NCBI GenBank assembly: GCA_023439125.1
Contig: JAEXOU010000022.1
Location: forward strand, 62,001 to 126,000
DNA length: 64,000 nt
Direction of reading: 5' to 3'
From: Bacillota bacterium
Lineage (GTDB): Bacteria; Bacillota; Clostridia; Lachnospirales; Lachnospiraceae
Shown: positions 8,574 through 16,635 of the stretch, one piece after another
How positions within the stretch are numbered: the first letter of the stretch is position 1
Layout: the number at the start of each line of letters is the position of its first letter
Made by a program: the position numbers and the translations under genes
Notes under the pieces: model-generated
Databases searched by the model: none
Seen by the model: only the letters and a program-made list of their open reading frames with translations
What the model was told of the DNA's origin: nothing

Positions 8574-9413
8574 TCAAATCGTATCCCTATATGGAACGTG
8601 ATAAACTTCGTTTTCTTCCATTCCAAATTTCTTATAGAAATTATAAGCTTTACTATTCCATTCCACAACAAGCAGCCACGCATACTCAACATCAGGATTT
8701 TGAAATATCATTTCAATACCTCTTGTTAGAATCTGTTGTGCATAACCAAGATGTTGATATTTTTCTGAAACAGCAATGGTGTCAATCTCCGTTCCTGAAA
8801 TCCAATACAATCCCACTAGCTCATCTTTGATCCAGAAAGCTTCAAATAATCCTTTTTCTTTTAATTCTCTAAATTCATTTATAAAATCTACTTTTTTCAA
8901 TAGATAATTATATGGTGGAATTTTAAAAGAAAACGCATTGTATAATAATAAAAGATACTTATCAATAAATTCTTCTTCGTAAGGCCTAACCTCTAAATTT
9001 GTATCATAAAACTTATAATGAAATTTATGTCGTGGCATAATCAACTGATGCGACTCATATAAAAACGGCTCTGAATCAAGTGTTATGTAAAACTCTTTTT
9101 TCATGTGATCCACAATCTTATTATTTTGATTACTGATCCACATCTTTCCCTCAGCAAGATTTGTCTGCTTCAAAGTTTCTTTTACCAACTTAGTAATTTC
9201 ATCATTAAAATCTGTTATATCTTTGTTAAAAACTATATGAATCCTCAGTTTTCCTCTATATATACAGCTAAAATAAGATCCAAATAATTCCTCGTTCGAG
9301 AATAATTGGATCTGAATGATCCTATCTTTCGGAGAATCAGTATCTTCTGTAGTACTATGTAATTCTTTGATATTAAATGAATACCCAATAAAATCTAACT
9401 CATTTTTATCCAT
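8574..9413 (-). CDS. GNAT family N-acetyltransferase with an N-terminal extension
   Basis: This 279-residue protein has its acetyltransferase domain in the C-terminal half. The acetyl-CoA loop reads VSEKYQHLGYAQQIL near residues 216-230, followed by LVVEWNSKAYNFYKKFGM, the common GNAT ending. The first 130 residues are a second, more divergent alpha/beta region that may be a degenerate GNAT-like half. Substrate unknown. The ATG at 9413 has an AGGTGAGA ribosome site. It is a single gene between repeat B1 and a small regulator. Confidence 0.8.
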   Translation of the reverse strand: MDKNELDFIGYSFNIKELHSTTEDTDSPKDRIIQIQLFSNEELFGSYFSCIYRGKLRIHIVFNKDITDFNDEITKLVKETLKQTNLAEGKMWISNQNNKIVDHMKKEFYITLDSEPFLYESHQLIMPRHKFHYKFYDTNLEVRPYEEEFIDKYLLLLYNAFSFKIPPYNYLLKKVDFINEFRELKEKGLFEAFWIKDELVGLYWISGTEIDTIAVSEKYQHLGYAQQILTRGIEMIFQNPDVEYAWLLVVEWNSKAYNFYKKFGMEENEVYHVPYRDTI

Positions 9414-9577
9414 AACTTCTCACCTCATTTGTTAATATTAATAACGATATTAAATGTAAAAAAATAAATCATGATATTTACCCTTTCATACTCATTTAAC
9501 CATTTATTTCTTTTTCATTTTGCTAAGAAAATAATACACGATTCTTTTTGTTATGGCTACCTCAAACTTTTTTCTAA

Positions 9578-9622
9578 ACAAAAATTAGCCTAAATCTATG
9601 AACAGCAATCACAAATTTAGGC
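9578..9622 (-). terminator. Terminator of the CD3324-type gene
   Basis: On the minus strand GCCTAAAT and ATTTAGGC form a stem with a loop of about 19 nt, followed by TAATTTTTGTTT. It lies just after the stop of the small regulator gene. Confidence 0.6.
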
Positions 9623-9629
9623 CAATTAT

Positions 9630-9896
9630 TTATCTCATTTCATGAATAATACGTTGTATACTTTTTACTGATAAACAAAAATCATTCGACAACTCATTTA
9701 TCGTTTTTCCACTCCTATAAGCATCGTATATTTTGTTATTTCTCGCTGATATTTCATTGACTATGCCAGTATTATTTCCCCATTTTAGTCGTCTCTCTGG
9801 CTTTCTTGGTATGTAGATACTCTCTCCATCAATATACTGTTGTATTATTTCAATAAGCTCATTCGGAAATATATCTTCCGCTTTCATATAGCCCAT
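9630..9896 (-). CDS. Small helix-turn-helix protein, CD3324 family
   Basis: This 88-residue protein has the build of the CD3324/Mor-like family: an N-terminal MKAEDIFPNELIEIIQQYI segment, a central basic part (IPRKPERRLKWG) and a C-terminal helix-turn-helix near residues 55-86 (YRSGKTINELSNDFCLSVKS). It is probably a DNA-binding regulator; its target is unknown. A strong AGGAGG ribosome site sets the start. The leader holds a mini-ORF and a stem, annotated separately, that suggest control of its translation. Confidence 0.75.
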   Translation of the reverse strand: MGYMKAEDIFPNELIEIIQQYIDGESIYIPRKPERRLKWGNNTGIVNEISARNNKIYDAYRSGKTINELSNDFCLSVKSIQRIIHEMR

Positions 9897-9928
9897 CTTG
9901 TCCTCCTAAAATTTATATTCTAGAGATA

Positions 9929-9971
9929 CAATGGCTATCATGCTCCTTTGATCATTTTGCATTAGCCATTG
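9929..9971 (-). promoter_or_regulatory. Leader stem between the mini-ORF and the CD3324-type gene
   Basis: CAATGGCTA (minus-strand bases 9971-9963) pairs perfectly with TAGCCATTG (9937-9929), loop 25 nt. The 5' arm starts directly after the stop codon of the upstream mini-ORF, so a ribosome at that stop would cover it. Confidence 0.5.
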
Positions 9972-9998
9972 CTACGCAAAAATAACATATTTTCTCAT
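9972..9998 (-). CDS. Possible 8-residue leader peptide (MRKYVIFA)
   Basis: An ATG at 9998 has a well-spaced GGGAGG ribosome site (10007-10012) and runs eight codons to a TAG at 9972-9974. Its position in the leader of the CD3324-type gene, next to a strong stem, is what suggests it is translated; an 8-codon frame alone could be chance. Confidence 0.35.
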   Translation of the reverse strand: MRKYVIFA

Positions 9999-10027
9999 AA
10001 AGTAATCCTCCCTTTGCTAATTCATAC

Positions 10028-10057
10028 ATTGTACCATACATTTTTCGTCAAAATCAA
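10028..10057 (-). promoter_or_regulatory. Candidate promoter of the CD3324-type gene
   Basis: Minus-strand TTGATT (10057-10052) and TACAAT (10033-10028) are spaced by 18 bp. Transcription from about 10021 gives a 125-nt leader, long enough to hold the mini-ORF and stem. Confidence 0.45.
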
Positions 10058-10074
10058 TCCTGAACATTACAATG

Positions 10075-10313
10075 AATCACTTCGTATGTGCCTTCCAGTA
10101 CCTTACTAAAAGAGAAGCATTTCGTTTGTGACTTACAATATCTTGCTAAAAGAATGAAGCATTTCGTTTGTGTTCCAGTATCTTGCTAAAAGAATGAAGC
10201 ATTTCGTTTGTGGCTTCCAGTACCTTGCTAAAAGAATGAAGCATTTCGTTTGTGACTTCCAGTATCTTGATAAAAGAATGAAGCATTTCGTTTGTGATCT
10301 CCTGTATCTTGCT
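10075..10313. repeat. Tandem array of about six 42-bp units, left of family A copy A3
   Basis: Units begin GAAGCATTTCGTTTGTG and end CTTGCTAAAAGAAT, with small variations and one 39-bp unit; the first is the most divergent. There are no unique spacers. The last unit runs into the left arm of palindrome A3. Confidence 0.9.
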
Positions 10314-10433
10314 AAAAAAGAATGTACTTGATGCTATGTTTTCGGAGTGCCTTACAAGTCCCCACATGCACTTTGTGGGGCTTGTGAGCGTAGCGCGCCG
10401 TAGAAAACATAGCATCATGTACATTCTTTTTTT
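10314..10433. repeat. Family A palindrome, copy A3
   Basis: Left arm AAAAAAGAATGTAC... and right arm ...GTACATTCTTTTTT are complementary over about 28 bp with one small bulge, and enclose the conserved core (CCTTACAAGTCCCCAC, GTGGGGCTTGTGAGCG, TAGCGCGCCGTAG). The arm sequence differs completely from copies A1 and A2 except at the TTTTC/GAAAA junction with the core. Confidence 0.9.
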
Positions 10434-10556
10434 ACAAACTAAATTCACAAACGAAATGCTTCATTCTTTCTTTCAAACTAAAACCACAAACGAAATACTT
10501 CATTCTTTCTTTCAAACTAAAACCACAAACGAAATACTTCATTCTTTTTCAAACTC
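10434..10556. repeat. Inverted tandem array, about three 39-bp units, right of copy A3
   Basis: Units contain CACAAACGAAATACTTCATT followed by CTTTCTTTCAAACTAAAAC. They are the reverse complement of the left array in the GAAGCATTTCGTTTGTG part but have a different second half. The array ends at the stop codon of the GH28 gene. Together with the left array and A3 it fills the gap 10058-10557. Confidence 0.9.
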
Positions 10557-10557
10557 A

Positions 10558-12126
10558 TTAGCCTTCGATGTGGTCAATGTTGCGAAGTAAGAAGCGTTCG
10601 CCTTCATTTCCATCAATTTTTACTTCATTTAAGACAAGAGTATTTATGTTATTAGCGAAAAGGCCTAATAATGTAGTGTGTTCAGCACCATCCATCATTG
10701 CTGGTTGTCCTGCAACTGGATTTTCTGCATAATTTATCGAAACATGGTCAAAAGTAACTTTTTTTATCTTTTGTTCTGGCAATCCATACATATAAGCTGC
10801 AGCTGCATGACAGTTCGTACATTCAATATTTTTAAATGTTAGCTCACCAATATAAGGTGTTCTAGCATCTACTGGATACATGTCTTTACTTTGCACGTAT
10901 TCACTATGCCCATCTGGATCGCAAAAATAAAAGCAATTGATAACAACTGGAGTCATAACATGATCCATATAAATGTTTTCGAATTGAATACCATCAACAA
11001 TGGCATCTTCACCACGTCCTCGTCTTGTTTTAATTCGAAGACCTCGATCCGTATGAAGGAACAGACATTCGCGAACTACCAGATTCTTTACACCACCTGC
11101 CATCTCAGAACCTATTGTAATCGAACCATGTCCATCTCTCATACAGCACTGACGAATCATCAAGTTTTCAGATGCTCTCTTGTGTTTAGCTCCCATATAG
11201 ATTTTACCAGATTTAATTGCAATACAATCATCACCCAAAGAGAAATAAACACCGATGATATCAACATTACGACAAGATTCTGGATCTAATCCATCGGTAT
11301 TTGGTGAATCTTTTGGATTTAATATTTGTAAATCAATAAATCTTAAATAATCTGAGAAGTAAGGGTGGATATTCCAGGATGGGCTATTCATAACCTTAAT
11401 ACCTTGTATTGTTACATTTTCACAGTGATTTAAGAAAATTAAACGTGGTCTCCAAGCAATGTTTCGAATCTTTGCATTCTTCCACCAGTTTTCGTGATTT
11501 GCGCATCCGTCGATCGTTCCTTGACCTGTAATCATAACATTGGATACATTGATTCCGGTAATAATACCAGAAAAACAATCCAGTGGATTACCTTCCCATG
11601 TACCTAGGTTATATTCACTAGTTTCATCATAGCTTTCGATTCTACCCGGTAAAATTGGGAATCGATTACGATCTGTGATTGCTGATAACACAGCATCTTT
11701 TGCTAATTCTATCTTAATATCACTCTTTAAGAATAAAGAAGTAATCTTATAAACACCTTCTGGAATTAACACACGACTATCTTTCGGACAAGCATTGATT
11801 GCACACTGTATAAAAGTTGTATCATCACTTATCCCATCACCCTTTGCGCCAAAATCTCTTACATTCAGTGTAACAAATTCATAAGATGTCTTGATTGCTA
11901 CTTCCTCTGACTTTAGACTAACACCATTGCTATCAATCTTAGCAATATAAATTGTATATTCCGTATCAGGAGTTAAATCATAGATTGATTGTACAACTCG
12001 ATTACTCTTTCCATAGCTTTCCCCATTTAAAAATATCTCATATTCCTCACTGGTATTATAATAGCCTTCATTCAATAATTCGATGACTGCTGTCCTAGCA
12101 GTAACTAATAATACATTAAAATCCAT
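10558..12126 (-). CDS. Glycoside hydrolase family 28 exo-polygalacturonase-type enzyme
   Basis: This 522-residue pectinase would release galacturonate from oligogalacturonides. An N-terminal fibronectin-III-like domain (about residues 1-85) is followed by the right-handed beta-helix beginning NVRDFGAKGDGISDDT. All four GH28 motifs are seen: NTDG, GDDCIAIKSG with its aspartate pair, GHGSITIGSE with the histidine, and RIKTRRGRG. There is no signal peptide, so it should act on imported oligomers in the cytoplasm. The ATG at 12126 is chosen over a TTG at 12138 because GGAG sits just upstream of it. It follows the GH105-like gene by 23 bp and is the last gene of that group. Confidence 0.92.
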   Translation of the reverse strand: MDFNVLLVTARTAVIELLNEGYYNTSEEYEIFLNGESYGKSNRVVQSIYDLTPDTEYTIYIAKIDSNGVSLKSEEVAIKTSYEFVTLNVRDFGAKGDGISDDTTFIQCAINACPKDSRVLIPEGVYKITSLFLKSDIKIELAKDAVLSAITDRNRFPILPGRIESYDETSEYNLGTWEGNPLDCFSGIITGINVSNVMITGQGTIDGCANHENWWKNAKIRNIAWRPRLIFLNHCENVTIQGIKVMNSPSWNIHPYFSDYLRFIDLQILNPKDSPNTDGLDPESCRNVDIIGVYFSLGDDCIAIKSGKIYMGAKHKRASENLMIRQCCMRDGHGSITIGSEMAGGVKNLVVRECLFLHTDRGLRIKTRRGRGEDAIVDGIQFENIYMDHVMTPVVINCFYFCDPDGHSEYVQSKDMYPVDARTPYIGELTFKNIECTNCHAAAAYMYGLPEQKIKKVTFDHVSINYAENPVAGQPAMMDGAEHTTLLGLFANNINTLVLNEVKIDGNEGERFLLRNIDHIEG

Positions 12127-12149
12127 AGTGAACTCCAATCTCTCTTATT

Positions 12150-12935
12150 CTAGATAAGAGCATAAGTCATAAGCAGAATTCCAAGCCCTTCCTTATCCTC
12201 TCCTTGGTTAGCTAATAATTTGTCTGTCGCCTGATAAAACATCTCCTTACCGATTTTTTCATACTTTTCAGGTAATAAAGCCTTGCTTTTACAACCTTTT
12301 AGTATCGAATATGCTACCCTAAGGCAATCACTATTTACTACTGGCAATTTCCTATGAACAGCATCTTTTAACCAAGTTTTGATCTGTGCATAATATTCAT
12401 AAATTTCTTCAGACATACAGGTTATTGTATCCGCTAAAGTCATCATAAAGGTACATCGGTCATATAGTTCAACTGTATTTTTAATTAACATCTGATCAAG
12501 TAAATATCTTAATTGATTTATAATATCAATATAGTGTTCTTTTTTATTATAATTTGTCTCATACCATGCGTAGACAGGTATTAGCTCATAAGCCTCAATT
12601 GCTGTAATCATTGAGCCATCCTCATGCACTAAAATACCATCAATGTTCTTTGCGTTCATAATATAAGCCATTATCTTTTTAATTGCTGTCATATAGCAAT
12701 CTTTTTGTGTCTTCTCAAACAAGAAACGTAAAGCATTACCCAACTTACATAAATCTGCACTATCTGCAGATATCCTTACTTCCATATATTTCTCAATTTT
12801 TTTCAATATCTCAGGATTATTATTCTTTCGATATAATCCTATACAACCGTTGATAAACATACTGTCTTCTTGTGTAATTCCATCATGAAACGTATACTCA
12901 TTTACTATCTTTTGTAACTCATGCTCCAAATTCAT
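12150..12935 (-). CDS. GH88/GH105-like six-hairpin protein, divergent
   Basis: This 261-residue, mostly helical protein resembles unsaturated uronyl/rhamnogalacturonyl hydrolases of the GH88/GH105 group. Recognisable pieces are ILVHEDGSM...AYELIPVYAWYETNY around residues 98-126, MLADTITCMS near 163 and the ending EGLGILLMTYALI, which parallels the glycine-rich C-terminal motif of YteR-type enzymes. It is shorter than the usual 340-380 residues, and I could not place both catalytic aspartates with confidence, so it may be truncated or non-catalytic. It lies between kduI and GH28 and is probably cotranscribed with them. The family assignment is moderate. Confidence 0.5.
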   Translation of the reverse strand: MNLEHELQKIVNEYTFHDGITQEDSMFINGCIGLYRKNNNPEILKKIEKYMEVRISADSADLCKLGNALRFLFEKTQKDCYMTAIKKIMAYIMNAKNIDGILVHEDGSMITAIEAYELIPVYAWYETNYNKKEHYIDIINQLRYLLDQMLIKNTVELYDRCTFMMTLADTITCMSEEIYEYYAQIKTWLKDAVHRKLPVVNSDCLRVAYSILKGCKSKALLPEKYEKIGKEMFYQATDKLLANQGEDKEGLGILLMTYALI

Positions 12936-13015
12936 CTAAACGTACCATAACCTTTCTCGAGATAGACTATTGACTAAGCAAACTTATGCCTTTCACACTT
13001 TATATACTTGTGAAT

Positions 13016-13846
13016 CTACATTAAATGTTTTAGGTCACATGCATCCATATCATCAAAGTCTTGATTTTCACCAACCATACCCCAGATAAAGGTATATGCT
13101 TTTGTACCACAACCAGAATGAATGGACCAGCTTGGAGAAATCACCGCTTGTTCATTCCTCATGATAATATGTCTTGTTTCGGATGGCTCACCCATATAGT
13201 GGAATACCATATCGTTTTCATCCATATCAAAATATAGATAAACCTCCATACGGCGATCATGAGTATGGCAAGGCATTGTATTCCACACACTACCTGGTTT
13301 TAGTTGAGTCATACCCATAACTAATTGGCAGCTTTCCACTTGTCCAGGTAAAATATATTTACAAATGACACGATGGTTTGCTCCCTCAAGGGAACCTAAT
13401 TCCACACTAATACAGTTCTCTGGTTTGATTAAAACAGTTGGGTAAGTTGTATGAGCTGGCGCAGAATTGATATAGAATTTGGCTGGATTACTCGCATCTG
13501 TACTTTCAAATGTAATATCTTTCGCTCCCATACCAATATACATACCATCTTTATGCTCTAATTCGTAAATAATTCCATCAACTGTTATTAAACCTTTACC
13601 ACCAATGTTTATAATCCCCATTTCTCTTCTCTGTAAAAAGTACTCTGCACGGAGCTCATCCCCAGCTGTAAGTTTTAAAGTACCATTAACAGGAACAGCT
13701 GAGCCTGTAATAATACGGTCAATGTGACTGTAAATAAGCTTAATATCGTCTACTTGAAATAAATCGCCAATTAAAAACTCCTCACGAAGTCGCTCTGTTG
13801 TATAATGTTTTACGTCTTTCGGTGACGCTGCAGTTCTTAATTCCAT
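13016..13846 (-). CDS. kduI: 5-keto-4-deoxyuronate isomerase (KduI)
   Basis: This 276-residue cupin converts 4-deoxy-L-threo-5-hexosulose uronate, the product of unsaturated uronide cleavage, to 3-deoxy-D-glycero-2,5-hexodiulosonate. The zinc ligands are visible: MPCHTHDRRMEVYLYFDMD supplies two histidines and a glutamate near residues 193-202, and SIHSGCGTKAYTFIWG the last histidine near 241. Length matches the family (about 278). A GGAGG site precedes the ATG. KduD, the next enzyme, is not in the window. Confidence 0.95.
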   Translation of the reverse strand: MELRTAASPKDVKHYTTERLREEFLIGDLFQVDDIKLIYSHIDRIITGSAVPVNGTLKLTAGDELRAEYFLQRREMGIINIGGKGLITVDGIIYELEHKDGMYIGMGAKDITFESTDASNPAKFYINSAPAHTTYPTVLIKPENCISVELGSLEGANHRVICKYILPGQVESCQLVMGMTQLKPGSVWNTMPCHTHDRRMEVYLYFDMDENDMVFHYMGEPSETRHIIMRNEQAVISPSWSIHSGCGTKAYTFIWGMVGENQDFDDMDACDLKHLM

Positions 13847-13884
13847 CTTATGCCTCCATATAATGTATTGTTTATAGTGCGACG

Positions 13885-13932
13885 AAAGGCTAAGGAAATA
13901 GGAAAAAGATTTCCTTGAATTTCTTAGCCTTT
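13885..13932 (-). terminator. Hairpin between kdgK and kduI
   Basis: On the minus strand AAAGGCTAAG and CTTAGCCTTT form a stem with further pairing of AAGGAAAT/ATTTCC inside. It follows the kdgK stop by about 125 bp and precedes kduI, so the two gene groups may be separate transcripts. The trailing T-tract is short. Confidence 0.5.
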
Positions 13933-14056
13933 GTCTAATCTGTACGTCATCCTACGTACATTCTATCATAAAAATAAGTCAAAACCTTATCATATTTGCA
14001 TATTTTGTAATTGTTATGTTACTTAAATCATCATTTTATGACAAAATAAGCATGTC

Positions 14057-15088
14057 TTATCTTTGTACACGACCTGAACCATCACCAGCGCAAAGTGCAT
14101 CTACTTCAGCGCGTGTTACAAGGTTGAAATCTCCAGGTATTGTGTGCTTTAATGCAGAAGCTGCTACACCAAATTCAAGAGCAGACTTAAAGTCTTTACC
14201 ATCTACTAAACCACAGATTACACCACCTGCGAAGGAGTCACCACCACCTACACGGTCAACAATTGGAGTAATTCTGTATTTTCTTGAATGATAGAACTCT
14301 TTAGTTTCACCGTTGTAGATACAAGCAGACCAGCCGTTATCAGAAGCAGAGTAGCTTTCTCTTAAAGAACTGATTACATATTTGAAGTTGAACTTTTCTA
14401 CCATCTGCTTGAAGATGTCTTCGTATCCAGCAAGTTCTAAATCACCACTTGTAACATCAGTGTTACCTGGTTTAAAACCAAGAACTTTTTCTGCATCTTC
14501 TTCGTTACCGATACAAACATCAACATATTGCATAAGGTTTGTCATAACCTTCTGAGCTTTTTCAGAGGACCATAATTTTTTACGGAAGTTTAAGTCTACA
14601 GAAACAGTAATTCCTTTTGCTTTTGCTGCCTTTAAAGCTGCTTCTGTAACTTCTGCTGCTTTATCAGATACTGCTGGAGTGATACCTGTGAAGTGGAACC
14701 AATCAGCACCTTCAAAAATTTTATCAAAATCAAAATCAGATACACTAGCTTCAGCAATTGCAGAGTGTGCACGGTCATAAACTACTTTAGACGCTCTCAT
14801 AGCAGCACCTGTTTCTAAGAAATAGATACCAAGTCTATCACCACCGTAAGCTACGTTAGAAGTGTCTACGCCTTGCTTCTTTAATGCAGCAACTGCACAT
14901 TCACCGATTTCATTTTTAGGAACACGAGTTACGAAAGAAGCGTCATGTCCATAGTTAGCTAAGGATACTGCTACATTTGCTTCTCCACCACCATAACAAA
15001 CATCGAATTGATCTGCCTGAATAAATTTCTGATTACCTGGGGTAGATAATCTTAACATAATTTCACCCATTGTTACTACTTTAGCCAT
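14057..15088 (-). CDS. kdgK: 2-keto-3-deoxygluconate kinase
   Basis: This 343-residue PfkB-family sugar kinase phosphorylates KDG to KDPG, the entry point to the lower Entner-Doudoroff reactions. The N-terminal PfkB signature is in FDVCYGGGEANVAVSLA (about residues 28-44). The catalytic and anion-hole motif is DRVGGGDSFAGGVICGL near residues 289-305, with the catalytic aspartate in GGGD. It is downstream of uxaA by 48 bp with an AAAGGAG site, so uxaB-uxaA-kdgK form one operon. The partner KDPG aldolase is not in the window. Confidence 0.94.
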   Translation of the reverse strand: MAKVVTMGEIMLRLSTPGNQKFIQADQFDVCYGGGEANVAVSLANYGHDASFVTRVPKNEIGECAVAALKKQGVDTSNVAYGGDRLGIYFLETGAAMRASKVVYDRAHSAIAEASVSDFDFDKIFEGADWFHFTGITPAVSDKAAEVTEAALKAAKAKGITVSVDLNFRKKLWSSEKAQKVMTNLMQYVDVCIGNEEDAEKVLGFKPGNTDVTSGDLELAGYEDIFKQMVEKFNFKYVISSLRESYSASDNGWSACIYNGETKEFYHSRKYRITPIVDRVGGGDSFAGGVICGLVDGKDFKSALEFGVAASALKHTIPGDFNLVTRAEVDALCAGDGSGRVQR

Positions 15089-15136
15089 TTTAATAATCTC
15101 CTTTATAATAAATATTTATTTTAGACTTCTCTAAAC

Positions 15137-16618
15137 TTAAAGTGTTACACCCTGTTTGAAGATAGCCATATCATGAAAACCTGCTTCTTCTGATTTTACC
15201 TTCTTACCAGAAGCAACTGCTAATACATATTGGAACAACTCTTCTCCTAAAAGGTCAAGTGTCTTTCCTTCTATTAGTGTTCCCGTGTTAAAATCAATCC
15301 AGTTTGACTTCTTTGTTGCCAAAGGTGTATTCGTGGATATCTTCATCGTTGGAACCGGGGACGCAAATGGTGTTCCACGTCCTGTTGTGAATAAAACCAT
15401 ATGACAACCTGAAGCTGCTAATGCTGTAGAAGCTACCAAGTCGTTGCCTGGAGCACTAAGTAAGTTCAAACCTTTTGTCTTTACCGTTTCCCCATACTTA
15501 AGGACATCCTTAACCGGAGCAGATCCTGACTTTTGTGTACAACCTAGCGATTTATCTTCAAGTGTTGAAATACCACCCTTTTTATTTCCTGGGCTTGGAT
15601 TTTCATATATCGTCTGATTATGACTCGTAAAATAGTTTTTAAAATCATTAATCATATCAACAGTTTTATCAAATAACTCTTTATTTTCACAACGAGCCAT
15701 TAATAACGTTTCTGCACCAAACATTTCTGGAACTTCTGTCAATACTGTTGTTCCACCTTGTGCGATTAGAATATCAGAGAATTTACCAACGGTTGGGTTT
15801 GCAGTAATACCTGACATACCATCAGAGCCACCGCACTTCATACCAATGATTAATTCATCTGCTCCGATAGGTTCACGTTTGAATTTCTTTGCATAAGCAA
15901 CCAATTCGTCCATTAATCTATCTGCAACTTCCATCTCATCTTCTACATCCTGACATTGCAAGAACTTTACACGATTTTCATCGTATTCTCCGATGTAACG
16001 CTTTAATTCTGTTATATTGCTGTTTTCACAGCCAAGTCCAAGAACTAAAACACCAGCAGCATTCGGATGATTGATTAAGTCTGCTAATATAGTTCTCGTA
16101 TTTTCTTGGTCATCTCCCATCTGAGAGCATCCGTAAGGATGTGGAAATGCAATGATATCTTCTACAGTATCCGTGGCTTTTTCTTTAAATTTCTTTTCCA
16201 TTGCAGAAGCAATGTTATTGACACAACCTACAGTCGGAACAATCCAGATTTCATTACGAATACCGACTTTACCATTATCACGGCGATAACCATCAAAAGT
16301 CAACTTCTCGCGAGGCTCTAATGGTGCACAATCTGGTTCATAACGATAGGTCAACAAATCACCGAGATTTGTTTTCACATTTTGTGTATGAATCCATGCT
16401 CCAGCATCTACAGGTTTTGTCGTATGTCCAATCGGAAAACCATATTTAATTACATTTTGATTTTCTTCTAATGCGACTAACGTAAATTTATGTCCACGAG
16501 GAATGTCTTCTTTTAAGATTACCATAACGCCATCAATATGAAAAGACATCCCTCTGGTTAAATCTGTAAGAGCAACTGCAACATTGTCCTTACTGTTGAT
16601 TTTTACAAACTCTTGCAT
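15137..16618 (-). CDS. uxaA: Altronate dehydratase
   Basis: This 493-residue iron-dependent enzyme dehydrates D-altronate to 2-keto-3-deoxygluconate. The N-terminal SAF domain (about residues 1-90) joins the large dehydratase domain by the usual linker; cysteine-containing segments such as VGCVNN, PYGCSQMGDDQ, GLGCEN and MKCGGSDGMSGITANP match the UxaA family. Length is standard. It is the middle gene of uxaB-uxaA-kdgK, 17 bp after uxaB, with an AAAGGGAG ribosome site. Confidence 0.96.
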   Translation of the reverse strand: MQEFVKINSKDNVAVALTDLTRGMSFHIDGVMVILKEDIPRGHKFTLVALEENQNVIKYGFPIGHTTKPVDAGAWIHTQNVKTNLGDLLTYRYEPDCAPLEPREKLTFDGYRRDNGKVGIRNEIWIVPTVGCVNNIASAMEKKFKEKATDTVEDIIAFPHPYGCSQMGDDQENTRTILADLINHPNAAGVLVLGLGCENSNITELKRYIGEYDENRVKFLQCQDVEDEMEVADRLMDELVAYAKKFKREPIGADELIIGMKCGGSDGMSGITANPTVGKFSDILIAQGGTTVLTEVPEMFGAETLLMARCENKELFDKTVDMINDFKNYFTSHNQTIYENPSPGNKKGGISTLEDKSLGCTQKSGSAPVKDVLKYGETVKTKGLNLLSAPGNDLVASTALAASGCHMVLFTTGRGTPFASPVPTMKISTNTPLATKKSNWIDFNTGTLIEGKTLDLLGEELFQYVLAVASGKKVKSEEAGFHDMAIFKQGVTL

Positions 16619-16635
16619 GCTAAACTCCCTTTCGA

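Noticed and set aside
10146..10448. A 100-residue frame with repeated TNEMLHSF peptide
   Set aside because: It is the translation of the 42-bp tandem array; there is no ribosome site or start context, and unit-length changes break it.
10075..10556. CRISPR array
   Set aside because: Units are contiguous with no unique spacers, the two arrays are in opposite orientation, and no cas genes are present.
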